Shown here in pieces: positions 52,101-62,290 of a stretch of 64,000 nt of DNA. The stretch is taken from NCBI RefSeq assembly GCF_036884655.1, contig NC_088340.1, positions 5,849,501 through 5,913,500 of the forward strand, in the 5' to 3' direction. The translations under genes and the position numbers were made by a program. Positions within the stretch are counted from its first letter, which is position 1; each line of letters opens with the position of its first letter. Below the pieces are notes generated by a model, which did no database searches, was not told the DNA's origin, and worked only from the letters and a program-made list of their open reading frames with translations. The DNA comes from Musa acuminata AAA Group (Eukaryota; Streptophyta; Magnoliopsida; Zingiberales; Musaceae).

Positions 52101-55100
52101 AATCCCTTATTGAAGATAAACCTAGTTATATGAAGATACCAATACGCAATCCCTTACGCACAACAGGAATAACAAATTCACCAAAAGGTGCTCCAAAAAT
52201 GAGGTTCATCTTCAATGAGGTCATGTGGCTACATCTTTTTTATTCTTTTACTACAAGCTATTAATTTTGGTTGGGATTGGACAATTTTCTCTAAGATCAA
52301 TCGATTGTGGCTGATTCCAACAGATTAGAGCTGATTCCAGCACGAAATTTTTGTTTGTAATATGCTGGAGTCACACCATATACTAAATCAGAAAGCAAAG
52401 GAATAACAGAAAGAAAGAAGAGGAAAAAGAATAAATGTAAGTATAGTATTAAATTGATAATCTTTTTTTCATGGACACTGGGAAAGCATTTCAACCCAAC
52501 ATCAACAGGAATTCAAAACGGAAACTTCAAAACAGGGTCCAACAAGATTCTCGATTTTCGATATTGGACTGATACTGGTCCATGGCTGGACCAATAAGGG
52601 TTTGGTCCATTCCAGCACATTGACACGATATGCTGGAACGTATTTGTTGGACAAGTAAATACCACTCATACCAGTGATTTAAAAAGCGCTAGGCGCTCGC
52701 CCGAGCAAAGCAAGGCGTTAAAATATAAAAATATATAATATAATTAATAAATATAATTATTTGAATAAAAATATGATATTAAATTAAGAAAATCTTGCAA
52801 AATCACAATATCACATTAACAAAAACTCTTAAAATTCAAAACAATAACAATAATTTCAAATAAATAAAAATTAACAGTATTAAAATCAAAATAATATATT
52901 ATTAATATAATAAATAAAAATATTGTTATTAGTATACAGTTAGCAATATATTGTTAATATATTGTTAACAGTATACTATCGAAGTAAGAAGAGTGTGAGT
53001 AAGAGGAAGATCGAGGCTGCTGACTGAGAGCAACGATAGCGATAGCGGTAGCAACGAATAGCGACAGCGGTAGCAGCGGGAGCGGGAGCAGTGAGCAACG
53101 ACAATGGTAGCGGTAGCAGTGAGGAGCGGGAGCAGCGAGCGACTACAACAGCAACGGTAGCAACGAGCAGTGACAGTGGGAGCAGGAGCGGCAACACTGG
53201 TAGCAACGAGCAACGAGCAGCGGCAACAGGAGCGGCGATAGTGATAGCGAGACGGAGAGCGGCGACAGTGGCAGCGGTAACAGCAAGCAACGGCGAGAAA
53301 GGTTAGGGTTGAAAAGTCGCAAGAAGAAGGCTGATATTAGTGCTTTAGTTGGTTCAATTGAACCAAATAAAGCAACGAAGACCAAACCAAACCGAAAACG
53401 TTGGTTCGATCGCCTGATTTAACCCGGGCGCTTGCCTGAAGCGCCCAACGCCTGGGCTCGAGTGAGCGCCCAGGCGGCGCCTCTTTGAAGCGCGCTGCCT
53501 GGAAATGAAACAAGGCGTTCAGGCCTCGCCTTGCCTTGCCCGAGCACCTAGGCGAGCCCCCAAGCGCCTATAGAAATCACTAACCCATACCGAATCAGTC
53601 AAAGCAATTTTTCAATCAATGGTGTCCACAAGTACATGGGCACAAGATATCATTGATATTATCCATTCTTGTCCAAAGTCATTTTTATCATTCTTTTCCT
53701 AGGTGGTTCAAACTCTTTTTAACAGTGAGATTGTCCATAATTCAATCAAGGAAGAAGCCGAAAGAAAATAGACCATTAGGAACATTTAACAATTCCCCAT
53801 TGCTTTTCGGGACAACACAGCACCATGATCCACCTCAGTCTATCGATCACCACCAGTCCATCAAAGGGGAGGCAGAATAGGAAATCCAAGATGCCAATAG
53901 AGAGGTTTGTGAGTTTTTTTTTCACTATAATCTTCAGATTGTTTCAATTTGTTTCATTTCTATTCAGCCACCATGTTTCAGCCACATAGCAGCCATGTCA
54001 ACTGGCTCAGCACAGAATGCATACCACACAGCCTGCTGACAGATTAATGACACTTGTCCAACGGACCACATGGTTGTTTCTGTCTTTTGATATTAAAAAA
54101 TAATAGATTCAACAAATGCTACATTATTGAAATGTCAGAAGGGCACTATACACTGCAGATGAAGTGAAAAAGTAAGCAGTTAAGCATAGCATTTAAGAAT
54201 CACAAAAAAGATCCTGTTGTAAGTATTTGCCGAGAAAAGAATATAATGGTACAAATTTCAGATTTATATACAATCAAATCTAGGGCAACTAAAACAGTGT
54301 TTATCTTTAGTTTAGAATTAGTTAAAAACAGTAGACAACCTAAACAATCACAAAATAAATGTTAGGAAACTTTTAAAAAAACTCTAATCTCCCTACACGT
54401 ACAAATTGATGAAGAGATCAAAATTTTGTAACCAATCACAACAAAAATAATTTATCCATAACAAGAGCACAAGACAACTTCTACATAAAGAAAAGAATGC
54501 TATACCAACATAAGAATCAAATAAAGCAAAAGAAAAACCTAAACAAACTAGAAGATCTTGAATATGTATAACAATAAAGGTTGTACTATAATAATTCAAA
54601 GCTAGTACAAATTTGGCATATAAAATGAACTAAAATGGTACTTACTCCACATCGCAATTGATGTAGGACACTCTGATTCTCAAACTTCTGTGGGCGGTTT
54701 AAAGAATTTGGCTTTACACAACGTATGTAATGAGGTTCTGTTGAGTTCAGTGTTTCCATGAGTGATTGAAGTTGTTGCTACAAAAGATTGGTTAACAAAA
54801 CATGTAAATAGCAACACAAACACAATGCTTGAATTGCTGGAATACGATTATAGCTGAAACTACAAGTACCAAATCAAGGAGTTTAAAGTGCATATCAAGC
54901 TAGAAATTAATTACAACAATGTAGATAGGTCATCGAAAAAAAAATTATCATGAACATATAGTTCAGTGCAGAACACGATTTGGCAGGGAGTATTATTTTG
55001 ATCTTTTATGAGTCATATAAATAGAATGGCATGATATGCAAAACTTTTATTAGACAGATAAACCAGATCTGTATATTATGAGTTCTTTGAGTCGGAGATA

Positions 55101-58100
55101 GTAAATATGTTGTGGACCACTATCATCCAAGATTTTTCATGTTAAATTTGGGTGGCCATGCATGGAACTCTAAGTTGAGTGTGTAAAAAAGGATTAAGCA
55201 TATCTTCAGAGAAAAAAAATACAACATGACGCTACAGGAATTAGTACTGATTGCCAGATGAGAACCTTCATAGTAGAGAAAGTTCACATTAGATTTAACA
55301 AGTCCATATGTAAAAAGAACAAGCTTGATATAAGCTCATCAAAATAGAGACTGACAATATCACCTAGGCCTAGAGCATGTTCGGTTATCCTTAAACAGAA
55401 AGTGGGGAATGGGCACTGGCGTGTTAAAGGTCATAAATCCAAACTTTTTGGCCTATCTAATATCTTCACTATGTCACTTCCATCCAAAGTGGTAATATAA
55501 ACTTTTAGAACTATTTTTTTACATGTGAAATTCGAACATTAGGAGCCTGAGCAATTGGAAACCGATTATGCCTCAAGCTGCATATTTAATCTCATATAAG
55601 TTTTTTTAGAAAATCACAACAAGAATCCAAACCAAAGATAAAGGCACAATCTCCTTCAAGAAAATGTCACTTTGCCTACCAGTCAGTGATGTCAATCAAA
55701 ATAATTACTTACAAATAATAACAGAATGAATCATTACTGGATCAGGTCCTTGGAAATTTTGACAAGTTGCTTATCAGGCACAGCATAGACCTTTCACATT
55801 AGACGTCAAAAGTAAATGAACTCAAAGAAGGCCCAAAACACATCGTTGACCAGGTATATAACATTTACCAACAAGGTACCATGCTTCCTAGACAGATATC
55901 CCACAACTGAGTTCCTTTAGATCGCATACAACTTAACTAGCTCTCTATCAACAAAAACAAGCACAAGTAGGTACAACTACATCTTTCTTTCACTGTCAAA
56001 AAACTAAAGATTGACAAAAGCACACCTTAAATCTGGAGGCGACAGATGAAAATTTGTATGATGATCTCGAGGACTCCTCAGGTAGTGAATCAAACAGTCC
56101 AGAAACAAAAGGACATCTTGAAGATGACAAAAGATTACAGTGTTCAATAACAATGTAATCCCGATTTTTATCTAGAAAAGATTTTGTCTGATAAGTCACC
56201 TATAGGAAGGAAAAAAACCACAAAAGTATAAGTTAAAATGTTGCTCAAGAAATGAGGTACATTATTGCTCAAAAATCACAAAGTCTACATATTGCACCTA
56301 CCTTTCCAGCATAATGTAAAATGGTGAAATCTGTTTCAGAAAACTTTTCCTTTTCTAATCTGGAATGTGATCTGAAACTCTGAAATAGTTTAGTAGAAAA
56401 TGTTTCATGTGTTGACCTTGGGAACATGCTGACAAAAGAAGATGAGGTTTTAGTCCTTTAAACACCAAAATAAGGTAAAATAAGCAATATGACAAACAAA
56501 ATAAAGAAGGTTATTTGTTACCAAGCTTCATCCAAGAGAGAAATTATTCCAATGGGTTTCTGCAAAAGAACAATACAAAGCAACATTAAATATTTGTATT
56601 TGCACAACAAGAACATAACAAGTAAAAGAACAACATCAATGATCACTATAACAAGATTAGGCAAGCTATGGAGGCAAACTATTAACACTCAAGTTACATA
56701 GTAAACTATCGAATAATAATAACAGGAGATCCAAATTTTTGTTAGAAAATTTTGGACCATCTGTTTCAACTATGCCTTCACTAGTTTTTCTTAATGTCTT
56801 AAGAAATGATTGCAAGTCATACCTGATTTCTAATATGGTATAATCAATAAATGTCACAACATGAATTTTATCTTAATAACTGTAAATTCATGTTTCGAGG
56901 AGTTAATGGAGCAAGGCGATCTCCTTTGAACAATCAGCTCACTTCCCAACAAGGTGCATTGTTCAACCAAATCATATAGTTCGTGGTCGAATCCGATTCC
57001 AACAAAATACTCCTAATTTCATATCAGCATCACCAAAGTCCAAGACTATTCCTGCTGATTCTTGGTTGTGCGATTGCCAATCGATATAAAACAACTTGAA
57101 CCACTGGACACAACCGAAGCTGGCTAATTTTGACAACTTACGACAATAGTACAGACTAGAAAAAAGACAGAGAAGAGGGAAGGGAATATGGAAAAGAGAA
57201 AAAAATAACATAAAAGTCAAAGATCTATGATGTCAATCAAGGATAAGATTCTGTTATTGCTTCCTTCTTATTGCAATCATCGGATTAGCTGTTGCAATAT
57301 CCACCACCTACCATCATGAAAAATAAAATTGAAATGATAAAGAGAGAAAAAAGTTAAGGATAGATAGTAGTCATTCAACTCATCAGCGAACAGGAGAAAC
57401 ATCACAAAGATTGATGTCATGGCATTCGGAATTAACCCATCACCATGCTGTATCCCATTGGTTATAAGGGATCATTTGCTTGGCATATGACATGATATTC
57501 TGTGGCTATAATTATGTTAACCCATCACCATGATGTATCCCATTGGTTATGAGGGATCGTTTACATGGAATATGAAATGATATTCTGTGGCTATAATTAT
57601 ACAAAAAGTCTACAAACATTGATAGCATATTTCTACTTAAAAGGACACAGACCAGAAATTCTAAATAGTAGAAATAATAACACTCCTAATAACAACATGC
57701 AAAACAAGGCTTTTAATCTCAGATACCAAATCCAGACCGGTCCTAGCCCCGACTGGTATAGGTCCACATGGTTTACCCTGGTCCACATGCCGGTAGGTTG
57801 TCGGAACAATTTAGTAGCCTATGCCAAACTGATAGTATTGCAAATCTTGATACAAATAATGGCTTCTTCCAGGTCATGGGAAACATAAATTTTAAATGCA
57901 CATCACCAATACCACAAATATCATACAATTAACTAATAAAAGTGTGCATAATGCCTCAATTTCTACAAAAGAAAGGAGTTAATAAGAACCTTCTCAATCA
58001 AATCCAAAACATCTTGATTGTCTATGAATTCAATATAGCTCCAATTAATTTCCTCATTTCTGTATTCTTCCTGCTCCATTTTAAAAACATGCTGCAGCAC

Positions 58101-61100
58101 CAGTGTCACACAAGGTGAAATGTCATTTGAGACAACTAAAAAGTTATATTTATAGCACGCTAGAACCATATGCATCCAAAACACAAAAATCTCATAGTTT
58201 ACCTCATTAAAATGTTGTTGAAGCTTTTCATTTGCAAAGTTGATGCAGAATTGCTCGAAGCTGGATAGAAACATATAATCAGTGACCGAAGAAAATAGCT
58301 GCACATACAGATATAAATAAGATAAAAAAAAATTCAAAAAGTAATTGCTTTATTTTACAGATAACCACCTCGCCTTCCATGGAAGTTGATCATGGTTTAT
58401 TTTTCGAAGATCACATCCACTTTTTACATCCAAAAGTTGCAAGGGAATATATATGTTTGAGCATCAACATCACAAACCTCACATGGTGAACTGTCAATTC
58501 ATGGAAAAATGCACCTAACCACTATTTCTAGAGTTTAACTTAAACAGAGCTATTGAAAAAAGAAACATAAACCTAAATAAAGTCCATAGAAAATATCTAA
58601 GAACATCCAAAACATATTTAACAGCAAAAAAATGATTCAATCTCGAAAGCAAGATCAAGCCAAAAACTAAACACTTCCTATTTCAAAAGTTCCTACTGCA
58701 AGTGAAAGTCCTTTTAAGTCGCATTTAAATGATGGTTTGTCTTCAGAGAAAGAATGTAAATACAGTTGTAATTTTCTTAATGAAAATAAAATAGTTATTT
58801 TAGGTTATTGACTCTAGTTATCTTTTTCCACTGGACTGTTTCTTCCAACTTCTTAGCACCCCTCTCATCCGCGGTTTCTGTATGCCTCCACAAATTCCAT
58901 ACCCTGCCTAAAAATCCATGTCATCCAGCAGTCATATTATTTAAATCTGAAAATAATCATGGATGATTACTACTCTAGAAGGAGACAATGCCAAGATTCC
59001 CGATATTATGATTACCAGATATGTTTGAAAGTGGACGGTTCTGATTACCTCTATGAAACAGGGCCTTCCACTGCGTCACAACAAACTTTTTGCTCAAAGA
59101 ACTTTTAGAGTGCAATCAAAAGAGCATATTACATGTCTACTTGATCTTTTAAATGGCTAAGATGCATCTACTATACTCAACAAAGAATCTTAATGCAAGC
59201 ACAGCCCATTCAAAAACCACCTTTTTGCTTAAAGAACTTTTAGAGTGCAATCAAAAGAGCATATTACATGTCTACTTGATCTTTTAAATGGCTAAGATGC
59301 ATCTACTATACTCAACAAAGAATCTTAATGCAAGCACAGCCCATTCAAAAACCACCTTGACGTAATGGATCAAACTGGACAACATATTTATTTGCCCAAT
59401 AAACTGGGTCTAACAATAAATCAACCTGTAGTATCTTAGTACAATAAGCAACCAACAGTATGCCCTGGGCCATAGCAAGCAATATGGTTTATATTTGGAT
59501 CCTACGTTTGTACAACACATTATGTTCATAACACATATTACTTATAGCATCTAATAAAGAATGTGGTGGATGAAATTGACAAGCTACAGATCTTAATTTC
59601 AAGATTGATGATAAACTATTTTGCATAATTTCCCAAGCTACAATTCTTAATTCTTAAAAATTTCAAGAGCAACTGATGCAATTAATGAGGTATAACAATT
59701 ACTTCATTGTTCCGACAGATCCAACTTTTGAGGAACACTAAGAATTCACTTGTTACTTTAGGGAACTCTAAAAGACACTAATAATTAACTTGTTTCGACC
59801 CTGCTAAGCAGTAGCGATATCAGACCACGATGTTAATGCTTGATGTATATAACCTGCAAACATGATTTTGTTATTAATAGTTAACATAGACTGAAAACAA
59901 GCCATCAAAACATGGCACAAGTGAGACCAATTTGAATTATCAAAAGCAAGATCTTCGATTTCGAATAACACCATCCGTACCGGGCGGTACGTACCTGTTC
60001 GTCAGCAGACCGATACACAGACCGCCCACTACCGGGCCACACACACACACCCCGAGTGGTATACCGTCGGTATACAGTACCGTACCATACCAAGAGAATC
60101 TCGAAACTTCAGTACGGTACGATATTTCAATCCTTGATCAAAACCAAGTAGAACTCAACCAAGACTAGCTTTATACAATGTTAGGATTCCCTAAATTCTC
60201 TGAGTCTAAGTTGGACCAAATTTGATCTAGTTGATTATCCACCATGAATGTGAAGCCAACACTTCACTGCCGCTACAACTTCAACACTTTCCAAATATCT
60301 CTCTCCTTGCTGAAACACAATCCTTTTTTTTCCTTGACTGCAAATCAAGGACACCAACAGCAACATCACATTTGCCAATACCTGCAAGAATGCAATCACC
60401 AACACCTCTGAGGTCATTCCTTCCACACCTCCAGCACCCTCATGACCACTCCAACCAACAAAACATTACATTCTTCATTTCCTCCTGCTTGTTCTCTCCC
60501 TCCTACTCTCAGAAATGCATCCAAGAGACTACAATAAGGCCTCCTCAACACATCAGCAACCTCAAGGGATACAACATTTCCACTTGCAGACTTTGCCAAA
60601 ACCCCAACGAGATTGTGGGAGCTCGCAACTATCACAAGGAGAATCACAGCCTCTTTGAAAAAAATTCTTTTGCTATTAGTAACCAACAAGCCCAACAGAA
60701 AAATTATTCTGATTTAGTTTTAGTTTCAGTTTCATTGACACAAACTGTTGCCAAATCAAACTCAATCACTAAAATAAATCAAACGACAAAATTTGGCTAT
60801 TTAAATTCCAACCAATAGCATACTATAGTTCAACGATTTCAATAGGTGCTTGGGTGCTCGCCTACGCGCTCAGGCGAGGCAAGGCGAGGCCCGAGCGCCT
60901 CGCTTCATGTCTAGGCAGCGCGATTCAAAGAGGCGCCGCCTGGGCGCTCGCCCGAAGTGCTCGGCGCCTGGGCTCGGGCGAGCACCCGAGTTAAACCAAG
61001 CGACCCTAGTGCTTTAGTTGGTTCAATCGAACCAACTAAAGCACCGATATCAGCCTCTCAGCATCCCTCTCACGACTTCCCCAACCCTAACCCTGCTCAC

Positions 61101-62290
61101 GATTCTGCCACTAACATTTCCTCTCCGTTGTCGCAACCTCTTTCCACTGTTGTTGCCTCTCTCCGCTGTCGCTGCTCGTCACTGCCACTATCGCTGCTCG
61201 CTGCTACTATCACTGCTCGCTACTGCTGTCACTGTTCGCTGCTGCTATCGTTGCTCGCCGCTCCTACTATCACTGCTCGCTACTGCCGTTGTCGCTGCTC
61301 TCAGTCAGCAACATCGGTCTTACTCTTACACTGCGCTCTCGCTACCGCTGCCGTTGCTCACTGCTACCACTGCCACTATCGTTGCTCATCGCTGTTGTCA
61401 CTGCTTGCCACTGTCGTCGCTACTATCTTACTCTTACTCACTCTTCTCACATCGACTCGATAGTATACTATTAATAATGTATTAACAGTATACTGTTAAC
61501 TGTATACTAGTAACAATATTATATTTTTATATTTTAGCACCTCGTTTCGCTTGAGCAAGCGCCTAGAGCCTCGGGCGTTTTTGGATCTTAACGCCTTTTA
61601 GCGCCTAGCGCCTTTTAAATCACTGCTATAACTATAATCCATTAGCAAAGTAAACCATGATGTCAATGACTAAATAATTCAAAGTTCAAACTAACATCAA
61701 TGATAAGCATAATTAGCGAGGTAAAATGCACCAACAAAGTATTTCTAGTTACAAAATATTTCAACAAACTTGGAAATATAAAAACACATAAGTTAGAGAA
61801 ACTCAGTGATCTTAAATTTATTAAGAGACAATATGGTCTTTAACAACATAACCAAAACATATTATCTGTAAAGAACAAGGCTACCAATTTAATTATATTG
61901 TAGTATGAACAAATAAAAGATTTAAATATAAAATGCAGTTATGGTTGTACATGAATAGTTCTTCACCTGTTATTTTGGAAGCACTCAAAGCCATAAATGT
62001 CCAAGACTCCAATCTGTATCTTAGAATCTAGGTCTTGCCCAACAGACTTGTTAATAATTTCAACAAGCCTGCAAAATTAAGGTCATAACAAGTGATATGC
62101 ATTATAATAAGATAATAAGTTGAAGAATGAAAGAAGGTCATACCAGTCAAACAATCGAGAATATACAGTCTTTGCTAAAGCATCACGATTAGCAGCAGCA
62201 GCAGCACAGTCAAGTGCTTTAATTATAATTCCTTCACGGGTCTGTATTGCACGTGTACACAATGTTGAAATCATAAGGTCAGGATTGCAC
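31188..62290 (-). CDS. Class XI myosin heavy chain, C-terminal three-quarters (5' end beyond the window)
   Basis: Actin-based motor for organelle/vesicle transport. Thirty exons, transcription order: 62144-62290, 61967-62068, 58203-58260, 57990-58091, 56522-56559, 56302-56428, 56026-56199, 54646-54777, 51210-51319, 48826-48886, 45769-45946, 45158-45363, 44304-44423, 42252-42350, 40928-41149, 39785-39924, 38953-39061, 38781-38831, 38613-38699, 37910-38080, 37672-37818, 36760-36936, 36417-36554, 35497-35567, 35309-35408, 35187-35243, 35048-35104, 34839-34919, 34680-34762, 31188-31323. They splice in frame (3,481 nt, 1,159 aa, stop TAG 31190-31188). Order: motor core from CNPDL, six IQ motifs, coiled coil, globular DIL tail. 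About 380 N-terminal residues (P-loop, switch I) lie past 64000. The [10 protein letters not shown] wording suggests the XI-F/XI-I-like branch rather than MYA1/MYA2; that subgroup is a recollection-based guess. Confidence 0.95.
31498..31635. repeat. ~70-bp tandem duplication in myosin intron
   Basis: ACATTGTACATAAAGC near 31501 is repeated as ACGTTGTAAATAAAGC near 31570, each followed by GTAATTGTA(G/C)AAGTAAAGAA and GCATCT(T/C)CAA. Confidence 0.75.
33312..33350. repeat. Short minisatellite
   Basis: GCATGATGAATTTT repeated about two and a half times. Confidence 0.85.
33425..33735. repeat. CGGTAC-family-like repeat, diverged copy
   Basis: Stretch with GGTGGTACAAAGTC, GGTACACTTTATACCGGG, GATAGGTTGTCGGTCCAGTA and CCATACCAAAAGTGTACCAG. 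It shares the TAGGTTGTCGG wording with 57725-57860 and the GGTAC/ATACC theme with the other copies. Confidence 0.5.
37251..37416. repeat. 83-bp tandem duplication in myosin intron
   Basis: 37251-37333 and 37334-37416 both start AAGCATGTTATA(G/A)AGCCTAC and share CCATGTAAGATTCCAGACAT and GAAACTTCATTCATCAA. Confidence 0.9.
38160..38395. repeat. CGGTAC-rich repeat element with short terminal inverted repeats
   Basis: Lies in the 532-bp intron before exon 37910-38080. The outer ends are inverted (TTTAAACCAAGGTATGCAAT on the left, ATTGCATACCATGCTTTAAA on the right). The interior is packed with CGGTACGGTACGGTACC, CCGAGCGGTACA and CCGTACCGAGCGGTACC. It looks like a MITE-type non-autonomous element. 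Confidence 0.7.
40465..40560. repeat. CGGTAC-family fragment
   Basis: GGGGTACATATCAGCGTACT, GTCAGTACGCCAGAATAGAC and GGTCTGGTACCCGAAAT within a myosin intron; a diverged fragment. Confidence 0.4.
41650..41830. repeat. CGGTAC-family fragment
   Basis: CCAGTACGTAATAAACGG, GACAGGTACCAGACC and ATATCCTGGTACCTTAG in a myosin intron; a diverged fragment. Confidence 0.35.
42810..43150. repeat. Diverged ~200-bp tandem duplication in myosin intron
   Basis: ATATGCTGCAGTATATAT near 42871 matches ATATGCTGTAGCATGTAG near 43072. Both are preceded by purine-rich AAGTGAGAGA-like stretches and followed by TTAAAATCC(T/A)ATG. Confidence 0.6.
44304..45946 (-). other. Myosin neck exons: six IQ motifs
   Basis: 45769-45946 begins [17 protein letters not shown] and carries IQ1 and IQ2 ([21 protein letters not shown]). 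45158-45363 carries IQ3, IQ4 and the start of IQ5 ([30 protein letters not shown]). 44304-44423 completes IQ5 and carries IQ6 ([17 protein letters not shown]). Six calmodulin/light-chain sites is the standard number for plant myosin XI. Confidence 0.93.
48405..48595. repeat. CGGTAC-rich repeat element
   Basis: In the 2.9-kb intron between the last motor exon and the first IQ exon. Contains ATACCGATCGGCCATCGGTA, GGGGCATACCGATGTACTGA and CCGCCGTATTGAGCGGTGCA. Confidence 0.6.
52673..53582 (-). mobile_element. Mutator-like non-autonomous element, copy 1
   Basis: 910 bp in the 3.3-kb myosin intron (51320-54645). Ends are inverted: AGTGATTTAAAAAGCGCTAG on the left, and AGTGATTTCTATAGGCGC on the complement of the right. 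Both ends carry GC-rich AGGCGC/GCTCGCC subterminal repeats. Flanks are ACTCATACC (52664-52672) and ACCCATACC (53583-53591), a 9-bp target duplication with one mismatch, as Mutator-like elements make. The interior has a low-complexity stretch of GCTACCGCTGTCG-like repeats and an AT-rich block. No transposase. Strand is arbitrary, set opposite to copy 2. Confidence 0.75.
57432..57601. repeat. 85-bp tandem duplication in myosin intron
   Basis: 57432-57516 and 57517-57601 both read TTAACCCATCACCATG then TATCCCATTGGTTAT and end GATATTCTGTGGCTATAATT; a few substitutions. Confidence 0.92.
57720..57860. repeat. CGGTAC-family-like fragment
   Basis: CCAGACCGGTCCTAGCCC, ACTGGTATAGGTCCACATGG and GCCGGTAGGTTGTCGGAAC; similar to the patch at 33640-33720. 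Confidence 0.4.
59086..59358. repeat. 135-bp near-perfect tandem duplication in myosin intron
   Basis: 59086-59220 is repeated at 59221-59355 with essentially one visible difference (GCTCAAAG against GCTTAAAG). Both hold TTAGAGTGCAATCAAAAGAG and CTTAATGCAAGCACAGCCC. Recent event or assembly artefact. Confidence 0.95.
59935..60140. repeat. CGGTAC-rich repeat element
   Basis: In the 3.7-kb myosin intron. Contains CCGTACCGGGCGGTACGTAC, GACCGCCCACTACCGGGCC, ACCGTCGGTATACAGTACCG and CAGTACGGTACGATATTTCA; same family as the copies at 38160 and 48405. The left flank ATTTCGAATAACACC matches the right-end wording (complement) of the 38160 copy. Confidence 0.65.
60235..60820 (-). other. Unassigned coding-like stretch inside a myosin intron
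   Basis: On the minus strand two consecutive open stretches in different frames (60414-60695 and 60235-60426) overlap with a frame change. The composition (Val/Leu/Glu-rich: [32 protein letters not shown]) looks protein-like. No family recognised. It is sandwiched between a CGGTAC element and Mutator-like copy 2, so a captured or retroposed gene fragment is possible. It is not part of the myosin reading frame. Confidence 0.3.
60832..61624 (+). mobile_element. Mutator-like non-autonomous element, copy 2 (inverted relative to copy 1)
   Basis: 793 bp in the 3.7-kb myosin intron (58261-61966). It has the same ends and order as copy 1 read on the other strand: AACGATTTCAATAGGTGC, GC-rich GCTCGCC/AGGCGAGGC block, TTGGTTCAATCGAACCAACT, low-complexity CGCTGC tract, GATAGTATACTATTAATAAT, and GCGCCTTTTAAATCACT at the end. 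Part of the AT-rich interior (~170 bp) is missing compared with copy 1. Flanking target repeats are only partly alike (CTATA on both sides). Confidence 0.72.

Larger units (their letters stand above)
48826..62290 (-). other. Myosin motor-domain exons (10 exons)
   Basis: Visible motor landmarks: [15 protein letters not shown] (62144-62290), switch II LDIYGFE (61967-62068), relay helix [18 protein letters not shown] (58203-58260), MEQEEY and [12 protein letters not shown] (57990-58091), [12 protein letters not shown] on a 38-nt mini-exon (56522-56559), HYAGK (56302-56428), [14 protein letters not shown] (56026-56199), [12 protein letters not shown] (54646-54777) and [17 protein letters not shown], the SH1/converter region (51210-51319). 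Nothing in these exons is broken. Confidence 0.93.

Noticed and set aside
60231..60818. 195-codon plus-strand open frame in a myosin intron
   Set aside because: Composition (Ser/Asn/Gln/His-rich) is what the complement of a Val/Leu/Glu-rich stretch gives; the minus strand looks more protein-like, so this was treated as a shadow.
60957..61485. 168- and 155-codon frames in Mutator-like copy 2
   Set aside because: Low-complexity [15 protein letters not shown] translation of a repetitive tract; the equivalent frame is broken in copy 1.
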